Shown here: piece after piece, positions 1-9,883 of the stretch
How the letters are laid out: each line of letters begins with the position of its first letter
Position numbering within the stretch: the first letter of the stretch is position 1
DNA from: Arthrospiribacter ruber
Lineage (GTDB): Bacteria > Bacteroidota > Bacteroidia > Cytophagales > Cyclobacteriaceae
NCBI RefSeq assembly: GCF_019343195.1
Contig: NZ_RPHB01000010.1
Location: 62,001 to 126,000 of the forward strand
DNA: 64,000 nucleotides
Direction of reading: 5' to 3'
Notes under the pieces: model-generated
The model's database searches: none
Told to the model about the DNA's origin: nothing
What the model saw: only the letters and a program-made list of their open reading frames with translations
Translations under genes and position numbers: made by a program

Positions 1-113
1 AGGGGCAGGCAAGAATAAGAGTACAGATTTCTGCCGGACATGATAGAAATCATTTGGATACTGCTATCAATGCTTTTATAGAGGTAGGTAAGGAATTGGG
101 CATCATTAAATAG
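1..113 (+). CDS. kbl: Glycine C-acetyltransferase (2-amino-3-ketobutyrate CoA ligase), 3' end only
   Basis: Only the last 36 codons are in the window, read from base 3 to the TAG at 111-113; the 5' part lies outside. The tail contains GQARIRVQISAGHDRNHLDTA and ends KELGIIK, which matches the C-terminus of the PLP-dependent alpha-oxoamine synthase Kbl (the E. coli enzyme has GQARIRTQMSAAH and ends GKQLGVIA, from memory). Kbl cleaves 2-amino-3-oxobutyrate with CoA to glycine and acetyl-CoA in threonine breakdown. A related oxoamine synthase such as 8-amino-7-oxononanoate synthase or serine palmitoyltransferase is possible, but the GQARIR motif favours Kbl. A hairpin terminator follows 36 bp downstream. 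Confidence 0.75.
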   Translation, partial: GQARIRVQISAGHDRNHLDTAINAFIEVGKELGIIK

Positions 114-148
114 AAACCATTCTAGTTTTCTTTTATAAATGATAAAAG

Positions 149-179
149 CCTGCTTGTCTTTAGACAGGCAGGATTTTTT
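149..179 (+). terminator. Rho-independent terminator after kbl
   Basis: CCTGCTTGTC (149-158) pairs with GACAGGCAGG (163-172) across a TTTA loop with one G-T wobble, followed by ATTTTTT. It ends the kbl transcript. Confidence 0.8.
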
Positions 180-190
180 GTATATGTGAT

Positions 191-315
191 TCAATGTCGT
201 TTAGTTTAGGGTAACTTTTCCAAAGTTCAGATTTGTAAACAATGTTTGTTTTTACTTTTAACCCAACTTTGGAAAAGTTTAAATTCAACTTGTAGTCTTA
301 TCTAAACGACATTGA
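191..315. mobile_element. MITE-like element with terminal inverted repeats and target-site duplication
   Basis: The ends TCAATGTCGTTTAG (191-204) and CTAAACGACATTGA (302-315) are perfect 14-bp inverted repeats. The flanking bases TATGTGAT (183-190 and 316-323) form an 8-bp direct repeat, as expected of a target-site duplication. Inside, a second perfect inverted pair of 15 bp lies at 213-227 and 265-279 (AACTTTTCCAAAGTT and its complement), so the element can fold into a long nested hairpin. There is no coding capacity. The family is not identified. Confidence 0.7.
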
Positions 316-475
316 TATGTGATTTCTGATTTTACCAGGCTCACTAAGTAGGGCTTGCTGAAAAAGTCTCAGGTATGCCAGATTTGAAGCGGGCAATTGA
401 AAATGTATGCTTATACTTCGAATGAGCCCAATGAAGAAATATTGGGAAGGCAAGGGAAATAAATTTTTCAAGACA

Positions 476-500
476 TAAAAAAAGGGGCTAAAAGCCCCTT
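476..500 (-). terminator. Terminator of the tonB transcript
   Basis: On the minus strand AAGGGGC and GCCCCTT (482-500) pair around a 5-base loop and are followed by a run of seven T (477-483 read in reverse). It sits about 20 bp after the tonB stop and closes the long minus-strand cluster. Confidence 0.8.
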
Positions 501-520
501 TAAGTATTGTAATTTGGAAG

Positions 521-1195
521 TTATCCAAGTTTGAATCTGATTGGAAGTCTCATCCTCACCCTCACTGGACGTCCCCTTTGTTTGCCAGGAGTCCATTTAG
601 GAGCGTTGGATACTACTCGAAGAGCTTCTTCGTCGCATCCACCTCCGATACCTCTAAGGATTTCTACATCCTGAATGGAACCATCTGTATTTACTACGAA
701 AACTACATAAACCGTACCTTCAATTCCCATCCTTCTGGCTTGGGTTGGGTACTTAAGGTTTTTGCTCAAATATTGATTCCAAGCTTCCATACCCCCTGGG
801 AATTCCGGAGAGTTTTCCACTACGTCAAAGATTTCATCGGCTTTTTCTACCACTGGGGCATCAGCGATTACTACTTCTTTGATCACAGTTTCTTCTTTCA
901 CATCCAAGTCAAAGTTTACTTCGATTTTTTCTTCGATCTCTACTTCATCAGGGATTTCCTGAATGACCGGCTGCTCTACAGGTGGCGGTGGTGGTGGTGG
1001 CTGTTCGGTGATAGGAATATCCAGTAGTTCTTCGAAATCATCGGCTACCTGTCCTAAATCTTTCAAGCCCAAATCGTCATATGATTTGTATTCGAAAGCA
1101 AACAGAACCAACCCGACGCTAATCAGAAGACCTAGATTCAGGAACATTCCTGATTTTTTGGTCAAATCCGCCTTCGGCGTTTTTTTAGCTTCCAT
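521..1195 (-). CDS. tonB: TonB family energy transducer
   Basis: The 224-residue protein has a short cytoplasmic start, one membrane segment at about residues 17-35, a periplasmic linker with a run of seven prolines (about 66-72) and an acidic valine-rich stretch, then a TonB C-terminal domain (about 128-224) with SPEFPGGMEAWNQYL and a YP..AR..GIEGTV segment. This is the Bacteroidetes-type TonB that couples the proton-motive force, with ExbB and ExbD, to outer-membrane TonB-dependent receptors. ExbB and ExbD are not in the window, but a TonB-dependent receptor is encoded at 54137-56560. It is the last gene of the sprA cluster and is followed by a strong terminator. The 69-bp gap to the VanZ-like gene could hold its own promoter, but I see no clear box. 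Confidence 0.88.
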   Translation of the reverse strand: MEAKKTPKADLTKKSGMFLNLGLLISVGLVLFAFEYKSYDDLGLKDLGQVADDFEELLDIPITEQPPPPPPPVEQPVIQEIPDEVEIEEKIEVNFDLDVKEETVIKEVVIADAPVVEKADEIFDVVENSPEFPGGMEAWNQYLSKNLKYPTQARRMGIEGTVYVVFVVNTDGSIQDVEILRGIGGGCDEEALRVVSNAPKWTPGKQRGRPVRVRMRLPIRFKLG

Positions 1196-1264
1196 GGTTG
1201 TACTTTATAAAGGTTAATAAATTTTACTTTTTTAGAGATAACAATTGTAGCCATTTATTTTTAT

Positions 1265-1651
1265 TTATACAAGTCTACTTTTTGTCTTGAATAAAATAAT
1301 AAATGCTACAAAACCTGCCAATCCCCCCAATAAATTGGCTACTATATCGGCGTACTCAAAAGACCGATTGGGAATGTATTTCTGTAAATACTCCACTAAG
1401 ATAGGAAAAATTATTGTAAATACTAACAAATTAGTCAATAATTTTCTCCAATTTATCTGATAATCAGCATTAATCGTTCCAACTCTGCACCATAAGAAGG
1501 TCAAAATGGAGAAGATGCCAAAGTGGACCAGTTTATCAGCATGTGGGAAACTCGGTGCTTTGGGCAGGTTGTTTCCGGGTGTCAAAAGGGCTATAATAAC
1601 TATAATCAGCCAAATGATAGCCGGTAATATTCTGTGATTTGATAAATTCAA
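1265..1651 (-). CDS. VanZ-like family membrane protein, TTG start
   Basis: The product has 128 residues with four hydrophobic segments and the VanZ-family features ADKLVHFGIF near residue 40 and a conserved VEYLQKYIPNRSFEYADIVAN block near residue 85. The family takes its name from the teicoplanin-resistance accessory protein, but most members have unknown function. The start is TTG at 1651, directly abutting the gcvH stop (TAATTG). An AGGAG sequence six bases upstream supports this start, and no ATG lies between. The gene is therefore probably translationally coupled to gcvH. VanZ-like genes commonly follow gcvH downstream of sprA in Bacteroidetes, so this is conserved context and not evidence of glycopeptide resistance. 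Confidence 0.75.
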   Translation of the reverse strand: MNLSNHRILPAIIWLIIVIIALLTPGNNLPKAPSFPHADKLVHFGIFSILTFLWCRVGTINADYQINWRKLLTNLLVFTIIFPILVEYLQKYIPNRSFEYADIVANLLGGLAGFVAFIILFKTKSRLV

Positions 1652-2029
1652 TTATGCTCCTATCAGTTCTCCGTATTCCTCAGCAGTCAATAGATCGTCA
1701 GGGAGATCACCGCTAATTTTCACTTTGATCATCCAACCTTCCTCATAGGGAGATTCGTTGACCAGCTCAGGGGAAGATTCCAACTCGTCGTTGAATTCAA
1801 GTATTTCACCTTCCAAAGGCATAAATAAATCAGAAACGGTTTTGACGGCTTCTACAGTACCGAAAACTTCACCTGCAGCTATGGTGTCACCCACTGTCTC
1901 TACTTCCACGTAGACAATGTCTCCCAATTCTCTTTGTGCAAATTCAGTAATTCCGATAGTAGCTACACCATCTTCAATTTTTACCCACTCGTGGTCTTTG
2001 GTGTACTTTAGTTCTTGAGGCAAATTCAT
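1652..2029 (-). CDS. gcvH: Glycine cleavage system H protein
   Basis: The protein has 125 residues from the start [15 protein letters not shown], which matches typical GcvH N-termini. An in-frame upstream ATG at 2080 would add 17 hydrophobic residues overlapping the region just after sprA and is unlikely. The lipoyl-attachment motif is present as [12 protein letters not shown], with the modified lysine at residue 63. GcvH carries the aminomethyl group on its lipoamide arm between the P, T and L proteins of glycine cleavage. The other gcv genes are not nearby. The position between sprA and a VanZ-like gene is a conserved Bacteroidetes arrangement with no obvious functional link to secretion. 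Confidence 0.93.
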   Translation of the reverse strand: MNLPQELKYTKDHEWVKIEDGVATIGITEFAQRELGDIVYVEVETVGDTIAAGEVFGTVEAVKTVSDLFMPLEGEILEFNDELESSPELVNESPYEEGWMIKVKISGDLPDDLLTAEEYGELIGA

Positions 2030-2085
2030 AAATTGAGCTTTTTTTAAGGTGGGTAAAAATACAAGGATTAACCAAATCAAAAAAC

Positions 2086-5000
2086 CTATTGTGATAAATT
2101 AAATCTCAGCTGTCCACCAAAGGCGGTAGAGCTTCTGCGGAATGCCGTCGTGACCCTTGGGTCATTGACTGTCCTGTCAAAGTAAAACTGGATATTCAAA
2201 CTTTGATTAATCACATATCCTATTGTCGGACGAATTTGTAAATTAAGGTTGCCATTGGTAACTGTGGCAGGCTCATCGATTTTTCTTTGAATCTGTCGGG
2301 TATCCACGACCCGGGTATTGAGCCTGAGCTGGAGGTCATTTTTCAATACTTCCTGCCTCCCCTGTATCTTAAAGGGTACTTTCACACCTGCTTTAGTGTA
2401 TCCCAGATCAAATCCGAAGTCTCTGCTGTTTTGCTCGGTCACCTGGGCATTGGAGAAGTTAAGTCCCACATTTCTTTCGGTATTGTATTCCAGGTTGATG
2501 TTGAGTCGATCTTTAGTGAGAAGGTTGATACCTATCAATGGTGAAAAACGCTCTGTAAGTATGACCTGGTTCAGCACAAAGATCGGAATGTATTCCCCAA
2601 ATTCATTGGTTAGGGTGGCTCCGGGAATCTCTCTGACGCGATTAAAAAGCTCCAATCCTGTCTGGTATAAAAGGGAGTTGGAAAAATTGCTCACTTCATA
2701 GGTAGAAGCATAGCCGTGCGTCAGGTTGATACTTGCAAAATATTCCCTCAATGCAGGAACCTGTGAAAGTCCTTTATAATCCAGACGCCAGTTTGGTATG
2801 GGGATTTTAGGGAAAGGATTAAGCTCAATTTCTCCTGGGTCTCTTCCCGAGTAAGCAGATAAGAATGCCAATGTAAGTACATCTTGGCCATTTAGTGCAT
2901 ATTCCCCGCCTGGATTGGCAGCATTGAGCCTTTCTTGGATCACAGAGCGGAATTGTTCAAACTGACTGAAAATAGGAGAATTGTTGTTCCTGTCGTCTCG
3001 GGCGAAAGTCGTTCGCAGCATGGAATAGGTAATGCTGTATCCCCCCATTCTATTGGGGCTTAATGAGGTGAATTGCCCAGGGTTGCTTTCAGAGTTTCGG
3101 AATATTTCGCTGAATTCACCCGTTTCCCGTTTTCGAGCTTCAAATGTTATCCGGAAATCTCTGAAAGGTTCTGCCAAAGCATTTACCTGTATATTTATTG
3201 CCTGATTCTGCCTGAAGGCCTGTGTGAGCTCCGTGCTCGGAGCCATGATTCCCTGTTCGGCAAGGCCAAACCGTACACTTGGATCTTGTGCACCCAAAAT
3301 AAACCCAAAGCCCGGATTCATAAAGCTTCTGTCCAGACCCAATAGTCCGGTATTCTCCATATAACCTGGGAGAAATGTGCCTTCTACTTTGGACACTCTG
3401 AAATTGATGTCTTTAAACATCGTCACGAATTTAATAAGCCGGTTGGTAAAAGGTGTTCCTATAGTATCTTCGGCATTGACAGATGGTCTTCCAGGAATAC
3501 TTGGTCTTTTTGGTGCGTTCAATGCCCTGATTTTAGCGTTTTTATTGTACAATTTGACAAGGTCTATCCTGCCATTGACGGCTTGGTCCCGGGTATTTTG
3601 GATCACATTTCCCAAAGTATCCCTTTGTCCTATTGCTCCTGTCATCCAAGTGTAATTGGCTCCATACCTGTAGTCCATTCCAATCCAATCCAAGGCATTT
3701 ATCTTGTCAAAAGGAAGTTTGTAATTTAACATTACCTGCTGGTTGAAATTGGTAGGCCGGCCTAGGTTTCTCAGGTTGACCATTACGGAATCCCTCGCCT
3801 CTTGTGTATCCCGAGCACCCTCGGGCTCGTCAATAACAGCCAATACACGTGCACTGTAGTCCACTCTTAGATTTTTGGTCAGGTCCCAGTTGACATTATA
3901 GTTACGGTTGAGGAAAAAGCTCTTTTGGTAAAAAGGATCCACACCATCAGTGGTCAAAAACTCATTTCTATATTGGGTTCTCATAAACCTTCTGTCTACA
4001 TCTACCCTTGCAGATACTGAGGTGGGCGAAAAATTGAAGTTAGTTTCCTTGAGTAACCTGAATCCGCTTAGCCATTCTGCATTTTTGAATGGTTCAAGGA
4101 TTGCCGGCTTTGGCTGGAATACATAAGCAATGTTCCCCACATAAGATTCAAACAAATAGCTTTCGGTATCTATGTTGCTCTGTCGCACCGAGCCGTATGC
4201 ATAGGAAAAAGAGAAATTGCTTATATCCCATGGTTTTGGAGCGGATTCCCTTTCAGGATTTCTGTTTTTCCGCACATTTGAAAAGCCAATATTCCTCCGC
4301 CTGGATAGATCCAAGACCTGTCTTCTGTAAAATTCCCTATCTGCATCGGTGGCAAACTTATCCAAAGCCTGAGACAATAAAACGTCTGGGTTCAATGGAT
4401 CGTACTCCGGCCTTACAGTGGTGTTTTCAATACTCGCATACATAGGAATGGTGACATTCATGGCTTCAGGTAGGAGTTTTTCTACGTTGATGTTAGCAGA
4501 AACGTCATATTGTGTAGAGGCAAAAAGAGCCCTTTGTGATAGCCTGGTTTCTAACCCTCCAAATCCCACTGAGCTATGTCGGATGGAAGTGGATACTGTG
4601 GCTACATCTGCTATTTGGGCATTAAGGATAGCATTTGCCGCCCAGCCTGAGGATTCTTTGAACCCAGTTACCCGTAGTTCATTTGCCCAGATACAAATAG
4701 ATCGGGAAGCTCCACCTGATTCACCAGGGTTTCTTATTCCTATCATCATTCCTTGGATAAGACTAAGCTCGGGTCGTCCGACCACCGTGACTTTATATTG
4801 CCTTACTTCTTGAGTAAAGGCAAGGTTAAGAGGGACCCGATTATTGTCTCTGGCTATTTTTACACCGACGATCTCGTCAATGGCAATGTCTATTTCGTTT
4901 TCCAATGGCCAAATCTGCCGTGGATCCCTTGTACCCCTAGGAGTGAGAAGCAAAGGCACTTCTATCTCATAGTAGTTGTCGGTATAGTCGGTCCCCATGC

Positions 5001-8000
5001 GTAGAAAGGCCGTCATTTCACCATCTTCAGCATCCTCTGAGTCTGCATGGAAAAACATCTTGACGCGCTCGAACTGTACCAAGTCCAGTGAGTTGGCATT
5101 TTTAAATACCGCTCTGGCATCTCTGGCCTGAAGGTCTTCTACACAAAGCCTTAGTGATTGTTCGTTGAGTTGTCTTTCTACAGCGGCTAGGTTGTCCCTA
5201 TCCCGTGTGATTCCCGGAGGAAGCACGTAAGGGCTTTGGGTTGGCGAACCCTGACTATTTTCTTCAATATTTACCACACCTACTGTTAAGTTGGAATTGT
5301 CAGGCTCGGGCACTTCAAAAAAGCCTCTTTCGAACAGGGATTCCTGGAAAACCCTCCATTGACTGGCAATCAGTCTGAAGTTGGCCATTCTCAATACTAC
5401 AGGCTGCTCAAAATCTGTCAGATAAGTTCTCATGAACCTTATAGACTTAAAGCCTGAGATGTCTCCCTGAACCCTGTCAGGAGTTCTTATCGGAATTCTA
5501 AATAAGTACCAGTTGACCTGATCGCCGCTTTGTGTGGAAGTCACCTTATCTATGATGTAGTTTCTGCCTACTTCCATTTCGCTGGGGCGTAGGTCTATTT
5601 CGTACTCATAATAAGCCTCCAGTTCATTGATGGTATTGTCGTTGTTTAGGTCTTCATTGTCAGGAAGGTTGGAACCTGATGGGGTGAAAGGCAAGTTGAT
5701 GTTGGAAGTAATGGGGGTATTGCCTTCCATTCCATTAAATCTCTTGTGTCTTTCCAGAATTTTCACATTGTTTTGGTCGTATTCCTCATCTAAGTAATAC
5801 TTGAAATCATCATTGGAAGGATCATCTATAATTTCTTGAAGCACATTTGGAGACACATTTAACCTGTTGATAAAGCGCTCCCTGAAAAATTCAACCTCTT
5901 CATCACTATCCAAGCCATCAAGTCCTATGTCCTGATTTTCCCTTGCCTCTGGTGAATTGTCAAATGCAGGTATCAAAAACTGCTGCCTTGTAATCCTTCC
6001 CCATTCTGTGGTAGCGGTGGCACTTGGGTCTCCATCTGCCGGTAAGCCATTCTCAAAACCATGCCTTCCGTCTTTGATTACATCTTCTGATACTTCGCCA
6101 AGATTGAACCTCAGTTTACCTCCGGTAGTATTGTTTTCATTGAATACTCCATCTAAAACCCGGCCGTTTGGACCTTCAATAAAAGGATCAAGCAACCAGA
6201 ATTCAATGTATTCAATGTTAGTTCTGTCAAAATCCACCTCAGTAGTTATGGCCCTTGTAACAGCTCCATAGTTCAGCCTTGGATTTGGAAGAAAACCCTC
6301 TGAAGTCAGGTTGGGGTTGTAATTGTACATGCCTCTTTCATGAGGGAAATATGCCATTTCAAATAAGGGCTCAGGTACAATGATTACGTCCCTGTCTCTA
6401 AATTGAAAAATCTCCTGCGGGATTACCCTTCGGACATAGTGGTTTTGCCTGTCTTCACGGGTGATGTTGGAAGGTACTCCAGGTCCACTTTCTCTGTAAA
6501 ATACATTGTCAATGTTGTACCAAGCGACCTTAGCTCTTCTATAAGCATTGCCCAAGCGGTCTTCGGTTATTCCGCTCAAGTCAAAATCATCATTATCTGT
6601 TCTAGGGGTAGCACCAAGACTCCAGGTTTGTGCTGCTGCATTCCCCAATCCGTATGGCGTGATGGCCGTTTCGAAATCATCGATGTAGGAAGCCTGTTCG
6701 CCGTTTACCCTGTTGGAGGTGCCCGGGAGTAGCTGTGCAAATTCCCCGCTGAACTGTACGATGGATTTTTCTTTCGTATTGGTAAATGGGAGGGCATCGG
6801 CCAGCTTGGTAAGCCATCTGGACTCATCATTGTAATTGGCATCCAGACCCCACATGGAGTTTCTCAAAGTTTCCGATCCTGTGGCTATCCTAGTGATATT
6901 GGGCCTTTCATTAAGATAAAGAAAAGTTCCCCCTACGTTGAGTTTGTCATTAACCATATAGTCCAGCCGGGTTCCCAATAAGCTTCGGGTTTGAAAAGAA
7001 ACCAAATCTGCTTTTTCAAAACTGATTGTGATTCTCTTTCCTGACTGGAGAATGCTCTCATTGATGATATTTACCCTTCCGATATTGTAATCCACCGTAA
7101 AATCTACACCTTCGGTCAAAGGGATGTTACCTGCCATGACAATGACCGAACCGGGAGAAATATTCAGCCCCGGGAGTAGTATTTCCGAAGCAGATCCGGC
7201 AGTAAGCCGCCCTTTAATGAAGAATTTATCATATCTGGTGACCAATTCTGCATCAGCCCGTGTAGTTCGGTATAAGGTGTCAAAGACATACCGGTCAGCA
7301 AGGTTCCGTTCATTAGGTAAAAACAGGTTTCTTAGGGTTCGGCCAAATGGTTCCAGTACAGGAAAAACTAAAAGGCCCCGATCTGGGAAAATGGTGATTC
7401 CCGGGACAAAGTCAAAGTTGCCATCCGGGGCCGGGTCATTTTGAGGATTGAGGTTATCAAGCCCCATTAATCTTATGAGTGGGCGATTGGCAACATTTTG
7501 CCCTTCGAGTAGGGTAGGGTTGTCAAGGCCTGTTCGGTCATCCCGATAGATTACCTGAAGCTGAAAGCCATCCTGCATGATTTGGTTGGCATTGAGGTTG
7601 TAAACGTTTTTCATCATCAGGTCCCAGGTCGGGATATTGATGTTGATCCGGGCTGGTCTTAGCATTTTGAGAAAGATCAGCTCATTTTCAGGCCTGTTTT
7701 GATAATCTTCTGAGAGTTCTCCGACTTTAAATACTTGTCCATTGAAAGTGTATTCAAATGAAACAGCCAAAACTTCATCGTTCTGAAGTCGCCTGGTCAA
7801 GGATACATATCCCAACTCTCTGTGAAAAATAAATTCGGTATCAGCTAGTCTTCTGGCGCCACTTACCTGTTCAAAGTCCACACCTCTGGTAAGTTGCAGG
7901 TTAGACTCAATGGCTGATGAACCGGTATCAAAGGGGCGGAAAGCAGAGTTGGAAGTAAGGTTTTGGAAGAGGTCATTAGAGCCATTGGCAGCCGGTGCTC

Positions 8001-9261
8001 CAGTGATACCTGTTCCTATGTTTGGATTATCAGGCCTGAAAATTCTGGTGCCTTCCCCCATATCCATGAAAGCAGCAAAATTTCTAAGTGTCTCAGTATT
8101 ATTGGCTCTGTTCATGATGTAGACTTCCACTCTGGTTATGTTGACCCCGGATAGGATCTGGGGAAGTCCTCTTAGCCACCTTTCATAGTTGTCTCTGAAA
8201 AAGTGTCCCAAGAAAAAATGCCTGTTTTCATCATAGTTGGACCCTTGGATTTCGAACTGTCGGCCCTGACTTCCGCCTTCTATGATCAGTTCATCTCTTC
8301 TTCCCCTTTGGGTAGAAGCCACTGCGGTCACAAAAAGGTTTCCAAATTGTAGTTGGGTCTTGACACCAAAAAGGTTTTGTGCTCCTTGAATAAGGCTGTT
8401 TTGGACAGGCATGCTCACATTTCCGATTTCTATGGATTTGATGATGTCCTCCTTGAACCCTGTATATTCCAGTTTGAGCTGATTTTGAAAATCAAAGGAG
8501 TTGTTTGAATCAAAATTGGCTCCAAGCCTCATTTTCTCTCCGAGGTTGCCATTGACAGCCATCTGGATCTGCTGATTAAAATTAAAATTCCCATTTTGCT
8601 GCTGCCTGATGGGGATGGCAGGATTATCAATTCTCCTGAATATGGCGCCGAGGTCCAAATTTACAAAGCCGGTAGGCACGATGTTGATCTCATCTCCGCC
8701 AAAGATTCTGTCAAACTGTGGTGTGCTGGTCATGGGCAGGACCAGGTCCCTACCTGTCACCGGGCTGTCTCCATCCATGCCTCTTGACCGACTTCTCCAG
8801 TATTCCTGCCGGACTTTGTATTCCTGGATTTTGGAGAATTCATCAAAATCATAAATGACACCGGAGTCTACTTCTCCGCTGTCCAGCTCATTTTGTATCC
8901 TATATTTTAATGTGGAATCCACTTCTACCTGCACTCTTTCTGTAGAAGGAGAGCTAGGATAAAAAGGAGAATACCTAGGTCGGTACGGATTTTGTTCTGG
9001 ATAGAGTGGATTGGTATTAAGATTTTGCCACAAAAGAAAAGAAGGTAGCATCCTTCGTCTACTTAAGGAGTCCAATCTCATGAAATTGGTAGTGTCCTGT
9101 GCAGCTACCGGTAAAGTGTCCTGAGGTGAAATGGAGGTCGTATCCGCGCTGACTTCTTGAGCGAAGCTATTGGAGGTCGGCAAGGCAATGCATGTCAACA
9201 GAAAAAAAACTGTTGCCGCGTAATTACGGAAGCATTTGGAGAAAAAATCCTGCCGGGACAA
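2086..9261 (-). CDS. sprA: Type IX secretion outer-membrane translocon SprA
   Basis: At 2391 residues this is the expected size for SprA (Sov in Porphyromonas), the giant beta-barrel that forms the conduit of the type IX secretion system and is needed for gliding in gliding species. It begins with a signal peptide (about 35 residues, ending at SNSFAQ). The sequence is dominated by alternating beta-strand patterns with aromatic residues and Asn-rich turns. Blocks such as [18 protein letters not shown] (about residue 190) and the C-terminal [11 protein letters not shown] fit an outer-membrane barrel ending in an aromatic-rich strand. It lies downstream of ruvA (22-bp gap) and upstream of gcvH, the usual context. 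The window holds no other T9SS component (PorV, GldKLMN, PorT), which are typically scattered. The frame is intact. Confidence 0.95.
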   Translation of the reverse strand: MSRQDFFSKCFRNYAATVFFLLTCIALPTSNSFAQEVSADTTSISPQDTLPVAAQDTTNFMRLDSLSRRRMLPSFLLWQNLNTNPLYPEQNPYRPRYSPFYPSSPSTERVQVEVDSTLKYRIQNELDSGEVDSGVIYDFDEFSKIQEYKVRQEYWRSRSRGMDGDSPVTGRDLVLPMTSTPQFDRIFGGDEINIVPTGFVNLDLGAIFRRIDNPAIPIRQQQNGNFNFNQQIQMAVNGNLGEKMRLGANFDSNNSFDFQNQLKLEYTGFKEDIIKSIEIGNVSMPVQNSLIQGAQNLFGVKTQLQFGNLFVTAVASTQRGRRDELIIEGGSQGRQFEIQGSNYDENRHFFLGHFFRDNYERWLRGLPQILSGVNITRVEVYIMNRANNTETLRNFAAFMDMGEGTRIFRPDNPNIGTGITGAPAANGSNDLFQNLTSNSAFRPFDTGSSAIESNLQLTRGVDFEQVSGARRLADTEFIFHRELGYVSLTRRLQNDEVLAVSFEYTFNGQVFKVGELSEDYQNRPENELIFLKMLRPARININIPTWDLMMKNVYNLNANQIMQDGFQLQVIYRDDRTGLDNPTLLEGQNVANRPLIRLMGLDNLNPQNDPAPDGNFDFVPGITIFPDRGLLVFPVLEPFGRTLRNLFLPNERNLADRYVFDTLYRTTRADAELVTRYDKFFIKGRLTAGSASEILLPGLNISPGSVIVMAGNIPLTEGVDFTVDYNIGRVNIINESILQSGKRITISFEKADLVSFQTRSLLGTRLDYMVNDKLNVGGTFLYLNERPNITRIATGSETLRNSMWGLDANYNDESRWLTKLADALPFTNTKEKSIVQFSGEFAQLLPGTSNRVNGEQASYIDDFETAITPYGLGNAAAQTWSLGATPRTDNDDFDLSGITEDRLGNAYRRAKVAWYNIDNVFYRESGPGVPSNITREDRQNHYVRRVIPQEIFQFRDRDVIIVPEPLFEMAYFPHERGMYNYNPNLTSEGFLPNPRLNYGAVTRAITTEVDFDRTNIEYIEFWLLDPFIEGPNGRVLDGVFNENNTTGGKLRFNLGEVSEDVIKDGRHGFENGLPADGDPSATATTEWGRITRQQFLIPAFDNSPEARENQDIGLDGLDSDEEVEFFRERFINRLNVSPNVLQEIIDDPSNDDFKYYLDEEYDQNNVKILERHKRFNGMEGNTPITSNINLPFTPSGSNLPDNEDLNNDNTINELEAYYEYEIDLRPSEMEVGRNYIIDKVTSTQSGDQVNWYLFRIPIRTPDRVQGDISGFKSIRFMRTYLTDFEQPVVLRMANFRLIASQWRVFQESLFERGFFEVPEPDNSNLTVGVVNIEENSQGSPTQSPYVLPPGITRDRDNLAAVERQLNEQSLRLCVEDLQARDARAVFKNANSLDLVQFERVKMFFHADSEDAEDGEMTAFLRMGTDYTDNYYEIEVPLLLTPRGTRDPRQIWPLENEIDIAIDEIVGVKIARDNNRVPLNLAFTQEVRQYKVTVVGRPELSLIQGMMIGIRNPGESGGASRSICIWANELRVTGFKESSGWAANAILNAQIADVATVSTSIRHSSVGFGGLETRLSQRALFASTQYDVSANINVEKLLPEAMNVTIPMYASIENTTVRPEYDPLNPDVLLSQALDKFATDADREFYRRQVLDLSRRRNIGFSNVRKNRNPERESAPKPWDISNFSFSYAYGSVRQSNIDTESYLFESYVGNIAYVFQPKPAILEPFKNAEWLSGFRLLKETNFNFSPTSVSARVDVDRRFMRTQYRNEFLTTDGVDPFYQKSFFLNRNYNVNWDLTKNLRVDYSARVLAVIDEPEGARDTQEARDSVMVNLRNLGRPTNFNQQVMLNYKLPFDKINALDWIGMDYRYGANYTWMTGAIGQRDTLGNVIQNTRDQAVNGRIDLVKLYNKNAKIRALNAPKRPSIPGRPSVNAEDTIGTPFTNRLIKFVTMFKDINFRVSKVEGTFLPGYMENTGLLGLDRSFMNPGFGFILGAQDPSVRFGLAEQGIMAPSTELTQAFRQNQAINIQVNALAEPFRDFRITFEARKRETGEFSEIFRNSESNPGQFTSLSPNRMGGYSITYSMLRTTFARDDRNNNSPIFSQFEQFRSVIQERLNAANPGGEYALNGQDVLTLAFLSAYSGRDPGEIELNPFPKIPIPNWRLDYKGLSQVPALREYFASINLTHGYASTYEVSNFSNSLLYQTGLELFNRVREIPGATLTNEFGEYIPIFVLNQVILTERFSPLIGINLLTKDRLNINLEYNTERNVGLNFSNAQVTEQNSRDFGFDLGYTKAGVKVPFKIQGRQEVLKNDLQLRLNTRVVDTRQIQRKIDEPATVTNGNLNLQIRPTIGYVINQSLNIQFYFDRTVNDPRVTTAFRRSSTAFGGQLRFNLSQ

Positions 9262-9283
9262 AAGACCTGATGTTTAAAGGTTG

Positions 9284-9883
9284 TTAAGGTGTTTTTAAAG
9301 ATGCTTTAATTAATTCTTCTAAGGAAATATCCGTACCTGTTTTTTTCAACACCGCAGCTATATTTTTTTCGGCTGAAGCTTTCGGAAACCCCAAGGTAAT
9401 CAAGGCCTGTAACGCCTCCTCTTTTATTTTATTGTTAGATTTGATAAACCCAGCAGTCATTTGTGGGCTATCAGAAAAGCTTTCTTTTTTGATTTTGTCT
9501 TTTAGCTCCAAAACAATCCTCTGGGCTGTTTTAGCACCTACTCCTTTTACATTTTGTATGGTTCTGTAATCTTCTGAAACGATGGCTGTTTCCAGTTCTT
9601 CTGCACTGAGTGAGGAAAGTATCATCAAACCAGTGCTGGGCCCAACTCCCGATATGGAGGTCAGGTTCAAAAATAGTTTTTTCTCGGCCTCTTCTTTAAA
9701 ACCGTAAAGGGTATGCGCATCTTCTTTGATGTGCAAATAGGTGAGGAGCATAATATGCTCCTCATCCTTGATTTTTGTATATGTCTGTAATGAAATTTTT
9801 ACCAGGTATCCTACACCTGAGATATCGATGATGACAAATGTAGGGTCTTTGTGTACAAGTTTGCCTTTTAAATAAGCGATCAT
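9284..9883 (-). CDS. ruvA: Holliday junction branch migration protein RuvA
   Basis: The protein has 199 residues, the normal RuvA length. The N-terminal OB-fold starts MIAYLKGKLVHKDPTFVIID. Two helix-hairpin-helix motifs follow (ISGVGPSTGLMIL near residue 80 and VKGVGAKTAQRIVLELKDK near 115), and a small C-terminal RuvB-binding domain covers about 150-199 (ALITLGFPKASAEKNI). RuvA binds four-way junctions as a tetramer and loads the RuvB helicase. The start overlaps the stop of maeB by 4 bp (ATGA), indicating coupling. Its place just before sprA is conserved in the phylum. Confidence 0.95.
   Translation of the reverse strand: MIAYLKGKLVHKDPTFVIIDISGVGYLVKISLQTYTKIKDEEHIMLLTYLHIKEDAHTLYGFKEEAEKKLFLNLTSISGVGPSTGLMILSSLSAEELETAIVSEDYRTIQNVKGVGAKTAQRIVLELKDKIKKESFSDSPQMTAGFIKSNNKIKEEALQALITLGFPKASAEKNIAAVLKKTGTDISLEELIKASLKTP

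Noticed and set aside
578-1217. Plus-strand open frames across tonB, one with a glycine run
   Set aside because: They are the antisense of the proline-rich TonB linker and have no independent start context or family features.
2030-2080. Longer gcvH start adding 17 residues
   Set aside because: The extension is hydrophobic and unlike GcvH; the start [15 protein letters not shown] matches the family.
2287-8854. Many plus-strand open frames of 60-130 codons opposite sprA
   Set aside because: They overlap a well-supported 2391-residue gene in antisense and show low-complexity, unconserved translations.
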